Below are positions 20,878 to 29,729 of a stretch of DNA of 37,335 bases, one piece after another; the first letter of the stretch is position 1; each line of letters opens with the position of its first letter. Source of the stretch: Candidatus Helicobacter avistercoris (GTDB taxonomy: Bacteria > Campylobacterota > Campylobacteria > Campylobacterales > Helicobacteraceae); assembly GCA_019115525.1 (NCBI GenBank), contig DXDJ01000018.1:1-37335 (forward strand). Direction: 5' to 3'. The position numbers and the translations under genes are program-made. Under the pieces are notes generated by a model that ran no database searches, had not been told where the DNA came from, and worked only from the letters and a program-made list of their open reading frames with translations.

Positions 20878-20948
20878 TCTTCTACCTTCTCTAGCTTAAA
20901 ATCAAAAACTAGATTGTAACAAAAAGCTTTGATTTTTATAAAAATCGT

Positions 20949-20954
20949 TATAAT
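20949..20954 (+). promoter_or_regulatory. -10 element for fbp
   Basis: TATAAT about 31 nt upstream of the likely ATG. Confidence 0.5.
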
Positions 20955-20984
20955 TTTGGAGCATTTTTTATTTTAAGGATGGTT

Positions 20985-21842
20985 ATGCAAACCCTGATTG
21001 ACACTCTCTATTCTCTTGCACCTAAGGTTTCCAATCTTATCACTCTAGGGGAAACTTCCTATACTACCTCAACAAATCAAAGCGGAGATACTCAGCTTGC
21101 TCTTGATGTGCAAAGCGACTTACTGATTCAAGAAGAGTTATCTTCTTTGCCTTGTGTGAAAGCAATTTTTTCTGAAGAAAAAGAAGAAATCATCCAAATC
21201 AATCAAAATGGAAAATATCTCATAGCCTATGACCCAATTGATGGTTCTTCCTTAATTGCTGGAGATTTGAGTGTGGGAAGTATTTTTGGAATCTATACAG
21301 AGAGTTTTGAGGGAAAAAATCTTATTGCCAGTGCATACATTCTTTATGGGCCACGATTAGAAATCGTCCTTGCTCTTGATAAAAACACTCCCCCTATTCA
21401 CAAACGATTCAATCCCCATTTACAATCCTGGGATGAAGCAAGCCAGCTCACACTCAGTGAAAAAGGAGCTATCAACTCTCCTGGAGGAACACAGAAAAAT
21501 TGGAGTTGCAATCACAAAAAAATGATTGAGGAGCTTTTTGCTCAAGGATACCGACTTAGATATTCTGGAGGAATGGTGCCAGATTTACATCAAATCCTTA
21601 CAAAAGGTGGAGGGCTTTTTAGCTACCCTGCAACTAGCGATGCTCCCAATGGTAAGCTACGAAAACTTTTTGAAGTGTTTCCTTTTGCCTTTATGTTTGA
21701 ATGTGCTGGAGGAGAGGCCATTGATGGCAAAACTCGCTTGCTTGATCTTCCTATTTCTCACTCACACGAAAGCACGCAATGCTTTTTTGGAAGCAAAGAA
21801 GAAATAAAAATAGTCAAACTCGCCTACAAGGATGAAAAATGA
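20985..21842 (+). CDS. fbp: Fructose-1,6-bisphosphatase, class I
   Basis: YDPIDGSS, GTQKNW, RYSGGMVPDLHQIL. ORF start 20979 overlaps the AAGGA SD, so ATG 20985 is preferred. Confidence 0.93.
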   Translation: MQTLIDTLYSLAPKVSNLITLGETSYTTSTNQSGDTQLALDVQSDLLIQEELSSLPCVKAIFSEEKEEIIQINQNGKYLIAYDPIDGSSLIAGDLSVGSIFGIYTESFEGKNLIASAYILYGPRLEIVLALDKNTPPIHKRFNPHLQSWDEASQLTLSEKGAINSPGGTQKNWSCNHKKMIEELFAQGYRLRYSGGMVPDLHQILTKGGGLFSYPATSDAPNGKLRKLFEVFPFAFMFECAGGEAIDGKTRLLDLPISHSHESTQCFFGSKEEIKIVKLAYKDEK

Positions 21843-22024
21843 GCGATGCATATCTGCAAAACTTCAAAGAAAGCAAAAACAAACTTGAGCAATGTCAAGA
21901 GGCAAAACAACTCTCCTCATGTATGCAATGTCCTCAAATCCTAGAATGTCCAATACGAGAGGAATATGTCAAGGCAACCTACTCTAAACTCAATAAGGGT
22001 AAAAATGGGGAATTTGATTTTTAA
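21839..22024 (+). CDS. Small cysteine-rich protein
   Basis: 61 aa; starts on fbp stop (ATGA overlap); four Cys, CxxC core (LSSCMQCPQILECP). Confidence 0.65.
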   Translation: MSDAYLQNFKESKNKLEQCQEAKQLSSCMQCPQILECPIREEYVKATYSKLNKGKNGEFDF

Positions 22025-22580
22025 GATTCTCCTTTTTACCTCTTTAGCATTCTTTTTTTCTGCCTGCAAGGAAGAAAACCTCAAAACCGCAATTAAACAA
22101 TACAAAGATAGAGATTTCAAAAACGCACTGTTTAACTTTGAAAAGGCCTGTTTGCAAGGACAGATTTATGCATGCAAAATGACTGCATCCATGTATCTTC
22201 ATGCCAAAGGCACAGAAGCAAGCAAAGCAAAATCACTCAAAGCACTTGAATATGCCTGTCAATGGGGTGATACACTCTCGTGTAAAATCACTTACAAAAC
22301 CTATAAAGCACTCTCTCTTCACCAAATCGCAAATCAAATGCTCCAGTATGGATGCCAAGGTGGAGATAGCACTCTTTGTGTGCAACTAGCAATCAATGCC
22401 TATAAAAACAACGACATAAAAGCTTCTTTAGAGCTTGCCAATAAAGCTTGTTATGGTGGGAATCTTCAAGGATGCAATCTCTATCTTGTTTTGATTGAAA
22501 AACATCAAAAAGATCCTCAAAAAATCAAATTGATTGAAAAACAGATTCAAAAACTCAACTCAAAGAATCAATCTTCCTAA
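22005..22580 (+). CDS. Cysteine-rich Sel1-like repeat lipoprotein (Hcp-like)
   Basis: Start ATG 22005; signal with lipobox FFFSAC; repeated paired cysteines CLQGQIYAC, CQWGDTLSC, CQGGDSTLC, CYGGNLQGC. Confidence 0.72.
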   Translation: MGNLIFKILLFTSLAFFFSACKEENLKTAIKQYKDRDFKNALFNFEKACLQGQIYACKMTASMYLHAKGTEASKAKSLKALEYACQWGDTLSCKITYKTYKALSLHQIANQMLQYGCQGGDSTLCVQLAINAYKNNDIKASLELANKACYGGNLQGCNLYLVLIEKHQKDPQKIKLIEKQIQKLNSKNQSS

Positions 22581-23415
22581 GAATAGGAGAAAAAGACTTC
22601 AAAATAATCTCCACACTCTCCCCTTCTCTCATTCCCTCAATCTCATCTGGATGGACGACAAAACTCATCACTTCTCCACCCAAAAGCACACACACTTCAC
22701 ATACTAGCTCATTGTGTTTGATCTCTAAGATTTGAGCAATCAATTTAAGATTGTTTTTTTCAAAAGTTTCTTTAGGCGTTGTAGAAGAGAGCAGTTTGCC
22801 ATCTTCTAGCATCCACACTCTTTGAGCAAGAGCATACACCTCAGCAATATCATGACTGACAAGAACAAGGGTAAAACCAAACTCCTTTTGCAAAAGCAAA
22901 ACCTCTAAGAGAAGTTTGGATTTTATTGTGTGATCTAGAGCCGAGAAGGGTTCATCAAGAAGAAGAATCTTTGGAGAATTTGCCAATGCCCTAGCGATTG
23001 CCACTCTTTGGGCTTGTCCTCCTGATAGCTCAGATGGCTTTGTGTCTTTGAGTTTGATAAGCTCCATCATTTCTAAGAGTGAGTGGATTTTGGCAGGAGA
23101 AGCATTTTTCCCATAGTTGATATTCTCATAAACACTTAGGTTTGGAAAAAGTGAATAATTTTGAAAAACAAACCCCACTCCTCTGTTTTGAATAGGAAAA
23201 AATCTCTTTCCATCATCCCATATCTCCCCCCCAACCCTCAAAGTCCCCCCTTCAATCCTCTCAAGTCCAGCAATGACCTTTAGTATCGTGCTTTTACCTG
23301 CACCACTTTTTCCAAAAATAGCCACCCTTGAGTGGCTGTCAATCTTGGCTTTAAGACTAAGAGTAAAACTTCCATTCACTCCATTGAGGGTTTTATAAAA
23401 ATCAAGTTCGATCAT
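22555..23415 (-). CDS. modC: Molybdate ABC transporter ATP-binding protein
   Basis: 286 aa; Walker A GKSGAGKST, LSGGQAQRVAIARAL, LLLDEPFSALD; in mod operon. Confidence 0.9.
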   Translation of the reverse strand: MIELDFYKTLNGVNGSFTLSLKAKIDSHSRVAIFGKSGAGKSTILKVIAGLERIEGGTLRVGGEIWDDGKRFFPIQNRGVGFVFQNYSLFPNLSVYENINYGKNASPAKIHSLLEMMELIKLKDTKPSELSGGQAQRVAIARALANSPKILLLDEPFSALDHTIKSKLLLEVLLLQKEFGFTLVLVSHDIAEVYALAQRVWMLEDGKLLSSTTPKETFEKNNLKLIAQILEIKHNELVCEVCVLLGGEVMSFVVHPDEIEGMREGESVEIILKSFSPILRKIDSLS

Positions 23416-24070
23416 TTAAAAACCTTTTGTTTATATAAAGCATGACAAAAAGCAGAACAAAACTCACTGCAAAAAGAGTGAGCGCATACTGATGTGCTAA
23501 AGGATAATTGAGCATCTCAACTTCATCAACAATTGCGACACTTGCCACTCTGCTTACCCCCTCAATATTTCCACCAATCATCATCACAACGCCAAATTCC
23601 CCCACAGCATGAATAAAACTCCCCACACAAGCAATCAAGATTGATGGCTTAATATTAGGAAGCAATACCCTAAAGAGCGTATATACCTTTCCTCTTCCAA
23701 GAGTGAAACTCGCCTCAGTAAGATAGCTTGGCAATGAACTCAATCCGGCTTTAATAGGCTGAATCATAAAAGGAAGGCCAAAAATCACACTCCCTAGCAA
23801 TATCCCCTCAAAACTAAAAACAAGCTTTATCCCAAAATACTCAAGCAAGAATTTTCCAAAAAATCCAGTCGGTGAGAGAGCAAGCAAGAGATAAAAGCCA
23901 AGAACGGTGGGGGGCAAAACCAAAGGTAACCAAACCAAAACCTCCAAAATAAGCCGACCCAACCCCCTAGCATAATAAAAATATCCCCCCATCACAATCC
24001 CAATGGGCAATAAAATAATCATTGTCAAAAATGCAAGCAAAAAGGTGAGTTGCATAGTTTCTAGAAACAT
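23402..24070 (-). CDS. modB: Molybdate ABC transporter permease
   Basis: 222 aa; LVLPPTVLGFYLL, GEFGVVMMIGGNIEG. Confidence 0.92.
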   Translation of the reverse strand: MFLETMQLTFLLAFLTMIILLPIGIVMGGYFYYARGLGRLILEVLVWLPLVLPPTVLGFYLLLALSPTGFFGKFLLEYFGIKLVFSFEGILLGSVIFGLPFMIQPIKAGLSSLPSYLTEASFTLGRGKVYTLFRVLLPNIKPSILIACVGSFIHAVGEFGVVMMIGGNIEGVSRVASVAIVDEVEMLNYPLAHQYALTLFAVSFVLLFVMLYINKRFLNDRT

Positions 24071-24457
24071 TTATCCCCTCTCAAGGATGATTTCGTTGGA
24101 TTTGACAAACCAAAAAAACTCCTCCCCTACCCTGACATTTAGCTCCCTAAGGGCTTCATAAGAAATCAGCGAGCAAATCTTTCTACCCAAAAAATCAAAC
24201 TCAACCCTTGCTAAAACCCCATTCTCGCTAATGCCAGTAACCAAGCAGAGGAATTTGTTTCTTGCACTAATCTGGAAGCTCTGTTTGTGAGCAATCATCA
24301 CATCGCTCTCCTTAAAGCAAGCCTTCACACTCTCCCCCTCTCTCCACTCTCCTCCCAAACTCATCACCCCCAAAGAAAACCCATCCCCCTCAACTTTGAT
24401 AAATGCGATACCTTGAGCAATTTGCTGACTTACAATTTTGCCAACAAGCCAATTCAC
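24071..24457 (-). CDS. Stand-alone TOBE-domain (molybdopterin/molybdate-binding-like) protein
   Basis: 128 aa, no HTH; SARNKFLCLVTGISENGVLARVEFDFLGRKICSLIS is TOBE/mop-like; between modA and modB. Confidence 0.72.
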   Translation of the reverse strand: MNWLVGKIVSQQIAQGIAFIKVEGDGFSLGVMSLGGEWREGESVKACFKESDVMIAHKQSFQISARNKFLCLVTGISENGVLARVEFDFLGRKICSLISYEALRELNVRVGEEFFWFVKSNEIILERG

Positions 24458-25185
24458 TTCCCTCTCCCATAGCCAAAACTCTCAAAAATCTCTTGAGCAT
24501 CATTGCTAAGAATAAATCTTCCAAAGGCTCTTGAGAGGGCTGGATTTTTTGTATTTTTTAAGATAATAAATGCTTGTTGAATAGGAGAATAGTCTTGAGG
24601 ATCTAAGATAAGATAGGAAAAGCTAGGATCGCCAATAACAAGAGAGAGCGCATTCAATCCCACTTCTGCATTGCCACTTTTGACAAAATTTAATGCCTGA
24701 CCAATAGAATCTCCATAAACAAGCTTATTTTTAAGAATCTGCAAAAATCCCATATTTTCAAGATACTCAATCCCCGCTCTCCCATAGGGTGCAAGCCGTG
24801 GATTTGCAATAGCAATATGTGTAATTTGCTTTGAAGATTTAAGAACTTGGGGGGTAGAAATATTAACTCCACTTGCAGTGCATAATACCAACTTGCCAAA
24901 TGCATAAATCTGAGGCTCTAGAAGTGCGTATCCCTCTTCAAAAAGCTTTTGAGGTTTTTGCACATCTGCTGAAAAAAACAAGTCCGCTTCATAGGAGTTT
25001 TTTATCTGTGCGTATGCTTTTCCAGAAACAAGATAAGTGATTGTGATTTTTTCATCAGGGTAAATACTCAAAAATTCTTGTTTTATCACTTCTAAGACAT
25101 TTTTGAGATTTGCAGCAGCAAGTATATTTAACTCTCCAGCACTAAGATAAAGTGCTAGAAATACGCTCAAAACTAAAGCTCTCAT
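24454..25185 (-). CDS. modA: Molybdate ABC transporter substrate-binding protein
   Basis: 243 aa; signal peptide, ELNILAAANLKNVLEVI, APYGRAGIEYLENMG. Confidence 0.92.
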   Translation of the reverse strand: MRALVLSVFLALYLSAGELNILAAANLKNVLEVIKQEFLSIYPDEKITITYLVSGKAYAQIKNSYEADLFFSADVQKPQKLFEEGYALLEPQIYAFGKLVLCTASGVNISTPQVLKSSKQITHIAIANPRLAPYGRAGIEYLENMGFLQILKNKLVYGDSIGQALNFVKSGNAEVGLNALSLVIGDPSFSYLILDPQDYSPIQQAFIILKNTKNPALSRAFGRFILSNDAQEIFESFGYGRGK

Positions 25186-25199
25186 CCAAAAGCTCCTCT

Positions 25200-25227
25200 T
25201 CCGTTATATTTTTTTGTATATAACGGA
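25200..25227. promoter_or_regulatory. ModE-like operator upstream of modA
   Basis: TCCGTTATAT-TTTTTTGT-ATATAACGGA, 10-bp perfect inverted repeat resembling CGnTATAT...ATATAACG ModE boxes. Confidence 0.6.
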
Positions 25228-25238
25228 TATTTTAGCAT

Positions 25239-25267
25239 AGCAACCCTCAAAGTTGGGTTGCTTTTTT
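25239..25267. terminator. Hairpin after MCP gene
   Basis: AGCAACCC-TCAAAGTT-GGGTTGCT with T-run on + strand. T-run orientation is opposite to flanking genes, so function is uncertain. Confidence 0.45.
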
Positions 25268-25270
25268 GCT

Positions 25271-26569
25271 TTAGACTTCGCTTCTTTCCTTAATTGTTTG
25301 AGCTACCTTAGAAGCACTTTCACGGATTTTATCCATCACTTCTTTGGCTTCTCCAGCAAGTTTTACCCCATCATCAACTTGATCAATACTTGTTTTGATA
25401 TTATCTACAACCTGTCCTGTAACATCTCGGATTGAATTGATAGTGGTTGTAATCTCTGTGATTGATCTTGAAGTTCTCTCTGCAAGCTTTCTAACCTCAT
25501 CTGCAACAACAGCAAATCCTCTTCCATGCTCTCCAGCTCTTGCAGCCTCAATTGCAGCATTGAGTGCTAGAAGATTTGTTTGATCTGCGATATCTTTAAT
25601 TGTTTGAATCACAGAAGTAATCTCATCAGATTGGCTTCCCAAGCTTCCTACTAGGCTGGAGCTAGTTTGCATCATTTCTGCAATTTGCTTCATATTGTTT
25701 GTAGTTTCCTCGATTACTTTGGCTCCCTCTGTTGTCAATTTGTCATTCTCTTGAGCCATTTCTGAGGCGATTTTTGTATTTTCTCTATCATTAAGTACTT
25801 GCGGAGTAATATCAGCGGCAAATTTAATCACACGATAAACTTTTCCATTAGAGTCAAAAATAGGGTTGTAGCTTGCCTCTAGCCAAATCTCTTTATTGTC
25901 TTTTCCAAGTCGCTTAAATTTCCCAGCTACAAACTCTCCTCTCTTGAGACGATTCCAAAACTCAGTGTATTGAGGAGATTGTGTGAAGGACTGATCGCAG
26001 AAGATTTTGTGATGCTTGCCTTTGATTTCATCGATGGTGTATCCTAGAGTATCAAGGAAGTTTTTATTGGCATCCAAAATATTGCCATCTGTATCAAACT
26101 CAATTGCAGCCATTGATCGATTGACCGCATCAAGAGTGTTTTGGCTTTCACTAACTTTATTAACATAAGAAGTGATATCTGCTGCTATGGCTACGATGTA
26201 TTTGATTTGATTATCATCACTCAATACTGGACTAAAAGTTACATAAAACCAAACCAAAGCTCCACTTTTGCTTTTTTGAGAATAAACTCCAGAAACATCG
26301 ACATTGGACTTGATCGCACTCCATAGTTTTTCATAATCACTCTCTGTTACAGAAGGATTTCTGAGATTTTTGTATCCAACTTCTTTGAGTTCTTTAAGAG
26401 TATAACCCATCGTATCAAGATATTTTTGATTGACATCCAAAATCTCATTATTAACTGTAAGTTTTACAACAGAAAAGCCTCTATCAGCAGCTTTTACAAT
26501 CGCACCCTGCTCTTTGATTTCTTCTTGCAATTTTGCAATCTCTACTTTTAAATCTTGATTGAAAAACAC
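25271..26569 (-). CDS. Soluble PAS-PAS methyl-accepting chemotaxis protein (BdlA-like architecture)
   Basis: GTG start at 26569 preceded by AAGGAG; two PAS domains plus MCP hairpin tip [34 protein letters not shown]; no TM segment downstream of this start. Confidence 0.82.
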   Translation of the reverse strand: MFFNQDLKVEIAKLQEEIKEQGAIVKAADRGFSVVKLTVNNEILDVNQKYLDTMGYTLKELKEVGYKNLRNPSVTESDYEKLWSAIKSNVDVSGVYSQKSKSGALVWFYVTFSPVLSDDNQIKYIVAIAADITSYVNKVSESQNTLDAVNRSMAAIEFDTDGNILDANKNFLDTLGYTIDEIKGKHHKIFCDQSFTQSPQYTEFWNRLKRGEFVAGKFKRLGKDNKEIWLEASYNPIFDSNGKVYRVIKFAADITPQVLNDRENTKIASEMAQENDKLTTEGAKVIEETTNNMKQIAEMMQTSSSLVGSLGSQSDEITSVIQTIKDIADQTNLLALNAAIEAARAGEHGRGFAVVADEVRKLAERTSRSITEITTTINSIRDVTGQVVDNIKTSIDQVDDGVKLAGEAKEVMDKIRESASKVAQTIKERSEV

Positions 26570-26686
26570 TAAAAACTCCTTAAGGGGAAAAATTGCAGGT
26601 ATTATAAAACAACTCAAGCCAAAAATCCAATGAGATTGTAAAATAAGCAAAGAAAAATAATCAAAAAACAAAAAGAAGGAAAAAGA

Positions 26687-27151
26687 ATGTTTAATATCGT
26701 TTTGCTTGAACCTCGGATTCCACAAAATACAGGAAATATCGGGAGGCTTTGTGTCGCTGGATGGGCAAGATTGCACCTTATTCATCCTCTAGGTTTTATC
26801 CTCTCCCAAAAAGAAATCAAACGCTCAGGAATGGATTATTGGGAGAAGCTAGAAGTCATTGAGTGGGACAATCTTCAAGCATTTCATCACGCCAATCCCA
26901 TTTCCCCCTCGCACTTTTTTCTCTCTACCAAAGCTTCAAAAAGCTACTATGATGCAAATTTTAGTGATGAATGTTTTATTTATTTTGGAAGAGAAGATGC
27001 TGGACTGCCTACTTCATTGATCCACTCTAATTTTTCTCAAACCTACAAACTCCCCATGAGAGAGGGCAGAAGTATCAATCTTGCCACATGTGTAGGGGCA
27101 GTGCTTTATGAAGCGATTAGACAAAATCGCTCTATTTTGCATATTCAATAG
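26687..27151 (+). CDS. trmL: tRNA (cytidine(34)-2'-O)-methyltransferase
   Basis: 154 aa SPOUT protein; [51 protein letters not shown]. Confidence 0.93.
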   Translation: MFNIVLLEPRIPQNTGNIGRLCVAGWARLHLIHPLGFILSQKEIKRSGMDYWEKLEVIEWDNLQAFHHANPISPSHFFLSTKASKSYYDANFSDECFIYFGREDAGLPTSLIHSNFSQTYKLPMREGRSINLATCVGAVLYEAIRQNRSILHIQ

Positions 27152-27156
27152 AGCGA
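27127..27156. terminator. 10-bp palindrome spanning both trmL and rny stop codons
   Basis: TCGCTCTATT(27127-27136)-TTGCATATTC-AATAGAGCGA(27147-27156). Confidence 0.65.
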
Positions 27157-28613
27157 CACTCTCTTATAACATTGATTTTGATTTCTCCAGGATATTGAAA
27201 TCCTTCCTCAATCTCTTTGGCAATCTCTTTGGCAAGCACAGCACTTCCCTCATCGCTTAAGATTTCAGCCTCGACAATCACTCTAATCTCTCGTCCAGAA
27301 TTGATCACATAAGATTGCTTTACTCCCAATTTTTGATTGATCAACTCTTCAATCTCAATTGCTCTTTGTAAGAAATTTTCCAACGCTTCTCTTCTTGCTC
27401 CAGGTCTTGCAGCAGAAAGCACATCAGCAGTGCAAACAGCAGCAGCCTCAACACTTAGAGCCTCCTCATATCCATGATGAGATTTGATCGCATTAAGCAC
27501 AATAGGGCTTTCTTGATATTTCTCGCACAATTCATAGCCAATATCCACATGATTACCCCCAAGCTCTTGAGTTAGTGCCTTGCCAATATCATGAAGCAAC
27601 CCTGCTCTTCTTGCCATTTTTGCATCTCCACCCAACTCTCCTGCAATAATCCCTGCAAGCCTTGCCACTTCGATAGAGTGCCCCAGTGCGTTTTGTCCAA
27701 AACTTGCACGATACTTCATTTTTCCTACAAGCTTTTTGAGTTCTGGATGCATATACCCCAACCCCAAATCAAGCACAACATCTTCACCATCTTGTGTGAT
27801 TTGATCCTCCATCTCTTGCACGATTCTCTCATATACTTCCTCAATGCGTGAGGGCTGAATCCTTCCATCCTCTACAAGTGCCTCTATAAGCTTTGTTGCT
27901 ATCGCTCTTCGATAGAGATTAAAAGAACTTAGCACAATACTTGAGGGTGTATCATCAATAATCACATCCACGCCTGTGATCATCTCTATTGTCTTGATGT
28001 TTCTCCCCTCTTTTCCAATGATTCTTCCCTTAAGCTCATCGCTGGGCAATGTGATGACATTGATCAACCTCTCAGTTGCAAATTCACCAGCATAGCGTGT
28101 TGTAGCTTGAGCAATAATATAATTGGCTTTCTTTCTAGCCTCTTCTCTTGCTTCATTTTCATACTTTCTAATCAGCTTCCCCTTATAGTCAATCAAGTCA
28201 TCCTCAATCATCTCACAAAGTCTTTTTCGCATCTCTTCAATTGAGATTCCAAGATTTTGAGAAAAAAGAGTTTTGAGCTTTTCTCTCTCGCGTGTGTATT
28301 GCTCTACTAGTTTTTCCTGTGCTTTTTGCTTTCTAGCAAATTTTTCTTCTTCATTCTTTAAAAACTCTTCTTGTTTTTCAATTTCATTCAAACGCTTTTG
28401 AATCTGTTGATTTTCTAAGCTTTGCTTTTGTTCAAATTCTTGAATCTTAAGCTTATAGCTCTGCTCCAATTCCATTTCTTTAAGTCTTAGCTTTTGGAGC
28501 AAGAGTGGATTTTCTTCTTCTTTTGGAGTTTTGTTTAGTTTTTTAAAGATGATAGAAAAAATCACTAGGAGAAAAACAATCAAGATTATAAGGCTTATCC
28601 ATATCCATTCCAT
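27132..28613 (-). CDS. rny: Ribonuclease Y
   Basis: 493 aa; N-terminal TM, coiled coil, KH (GRIIGKEGRNIKTIE), HD domain (RRAGLLHDIGKAL). Confidence 0.96.
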   Translation of the reverse strand: MEWIWISLIILIVFLLVIFSIIFKKLNKTPKEEENPLLLQKLRLKEMELEQSYKLKIQEFEQKQSLENQQIQKRLNEIEKQEEFLKNEEEKFARKQKAQEKLVEQYTREREKLKTLFSQNLGISIEEMRKRLCEMIEDDLIDYKGKLIRKYENEAREEARKKANYIIAQATTRYAGEFATERLINVITLPSDELKGRIIGKEGRNIKTIEMITGVDVIIDDTPSSIVLSSFNLYRRAIATKLIEALVEDGRIQPSRIEEVYERIVQEMEDQITQDGEDVVLDLGLGYMHPELKKLVGKMKYRASFGQNALGHSIEVARLAGIIAGELGGDAKMARRAGLLHDIGKALTQELGGNHVDIGYELCEKYQESPIVLNAIKSHHGYEEALSVEAAAVCTADVLSAARPGARREALENFLQRAIEIEELINQKLGVKQSYVINSGREIRVIVEAEILSDEGSAVLAKEIAKEIEEGFQYPGEIKINVIRECRSIEYAK

Positions 28614-29082
28614 TTTTCTTTCTCCTCACTTTATATCGCGGAGTTACAATCAAATCCGCACCAATATCAAAATCTTGTGTAACATTTTCTTTGACATATA
28701 AGCCCAAAAGGCTTACAAAAATTATATAGGGTTTATTTGACAATTTGGCATAAAAACGATCGTAGTATCCCTTGCCAAACCCAATCCTTCTCATTTTGCA
28801 ATCCCATCCTAGCATTGGCACAACCATTGCATCAATTTTTGGATTTTTTTGGGTTTTTCCCCTTGGTTCATAAAGGCGGAATCTTTCTTTAAAAAGTGGA
28901 AATCTAAAAGGAATGATCTCAAACTCATCGCCTTTAAGTTTGGGTAGATAAACACAAACCCCTCTTTTCTTTTTGAGTTTATAAAGCAATGCGGTAATAT
29001 CAAACTCACCCAAGAGAGGATAGTAGAGCAAGATATGCTTTGCTCTTTTGGTGATCAAAACTTTTTGGAGTGTTTGAAGCAT
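28543..29082 (-). CDS. 5-formyltetrahydrofolate cyclo-ligase family protein
   Basis: 179 aa; MVVPMLGWDCKMRRIGFGKGYYDRFY. Confidence 0.88.
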   Translation of the reverse strand: MLQTLQKVLITKRAKHILLYYPLLGEFDITALLYKLKKKRGVCVYLPKLKGDEFEIIPFRFPLFKERFRLYEPRGKTQKNPKIDAMVVPMLGWDCKMRRIGFGKGYYDRFYAKLSNKPYIIFVSLLGLYVKENVTQDFDIGADLIVTPRYKVRRKKNGMDMDKPYNLDCFSPSDFFYHL

Positions 29083-29178
29083 TAGTTTTTGAGTTTTTCT
29101 ACCTCTAAGAGATTTTATTTTTTCTTTGGCTATGGCTCTAATTTGCGTTTTAATATGTTTTCTCCTATAATTGCTTCT

Positions 29179-29721
29179 ATGAAAATAATGAAATACTATC
29201 TTTTATGGGTTGTTTTTGTCCTCATTTTTACAGGTTGCAATGCAGAAAATAAAACACCCAAACAAACATATCCACAATACAAAATCATCGGAGAAGATTC
29301 CAAAACAATTGAAATTATCAAATACAAAAACAAAGTCCAGCTTTTGCCTGTATACACTCCCAAAAGACCTGTAATGTTTTTTTTTATCCAACCCTCTTGC
29401 ACAGAGTGTTTTAGAGGGATTGAACATATAGAGCGATTGTATGAAGAATACAAAGACAAAATCTATTTCTTTGCCATCCTCTCAGATTCTCAAAGTAATG
29501 AGGAGAATTTCAAAAGTGAGGTGGAAACTTTGAAAAAAAATTACGCACTCAATTTTGATTTTTATCGCAGTGTTGATGAAGATTTTTTGCAAAGCTTTGA
29601 TCGAGAAAGTGATAGCAATTTTATTGCCCTTTATGATTCATCTCTCTCTCTGATTGGAGAATATGAGGGAATTATCCCAGAGGAAATGCTCGAGCTAGAT
29701 ATCAACTTTTCATTAAAATAG
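29179..29721 (+). CDS. Thioredoxin-like lipoprotein
   Basis: [24 protein letters not shown] (lipobox) and thioredoxin-fold [17 protein letters not shown]; start trimmed from 29089. Confidence 0.75.
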   Translation: MKIMKYYLLWVVFVLIFTGCNAENKTPKQTYPQYKIIGEDSKTIEIIKYKNKVQLLPVYTPKRPVMFFFIQPSCTECFRGIEHIERLYEEYKDKIYFFAILSDSQSNEENFKSEVETLKKNYALNFDFYRSVDEDFLQSFDRESDSNFIALYDSSLSLIGEYEGIIPEEMLELDINFSLK

Positions 29722-29729
29722 GAGAAACA

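Noticed and set aside
23226-23232. C7/G7 homopolymer inside modC as a phase-variation tract
   Set aside because: Only 7 bases, in frame as GGEIW coding and below the length usually seen for slippage in these bacteria; needs multi-isolate data.
26570-26785. N-terminal extension of the MCP ORF ([15 protein letters not shown]...)
   Set aside because: It is antisense to the start of trmL, while AAGGAG plus GTG at 26569 gives a conventional start.
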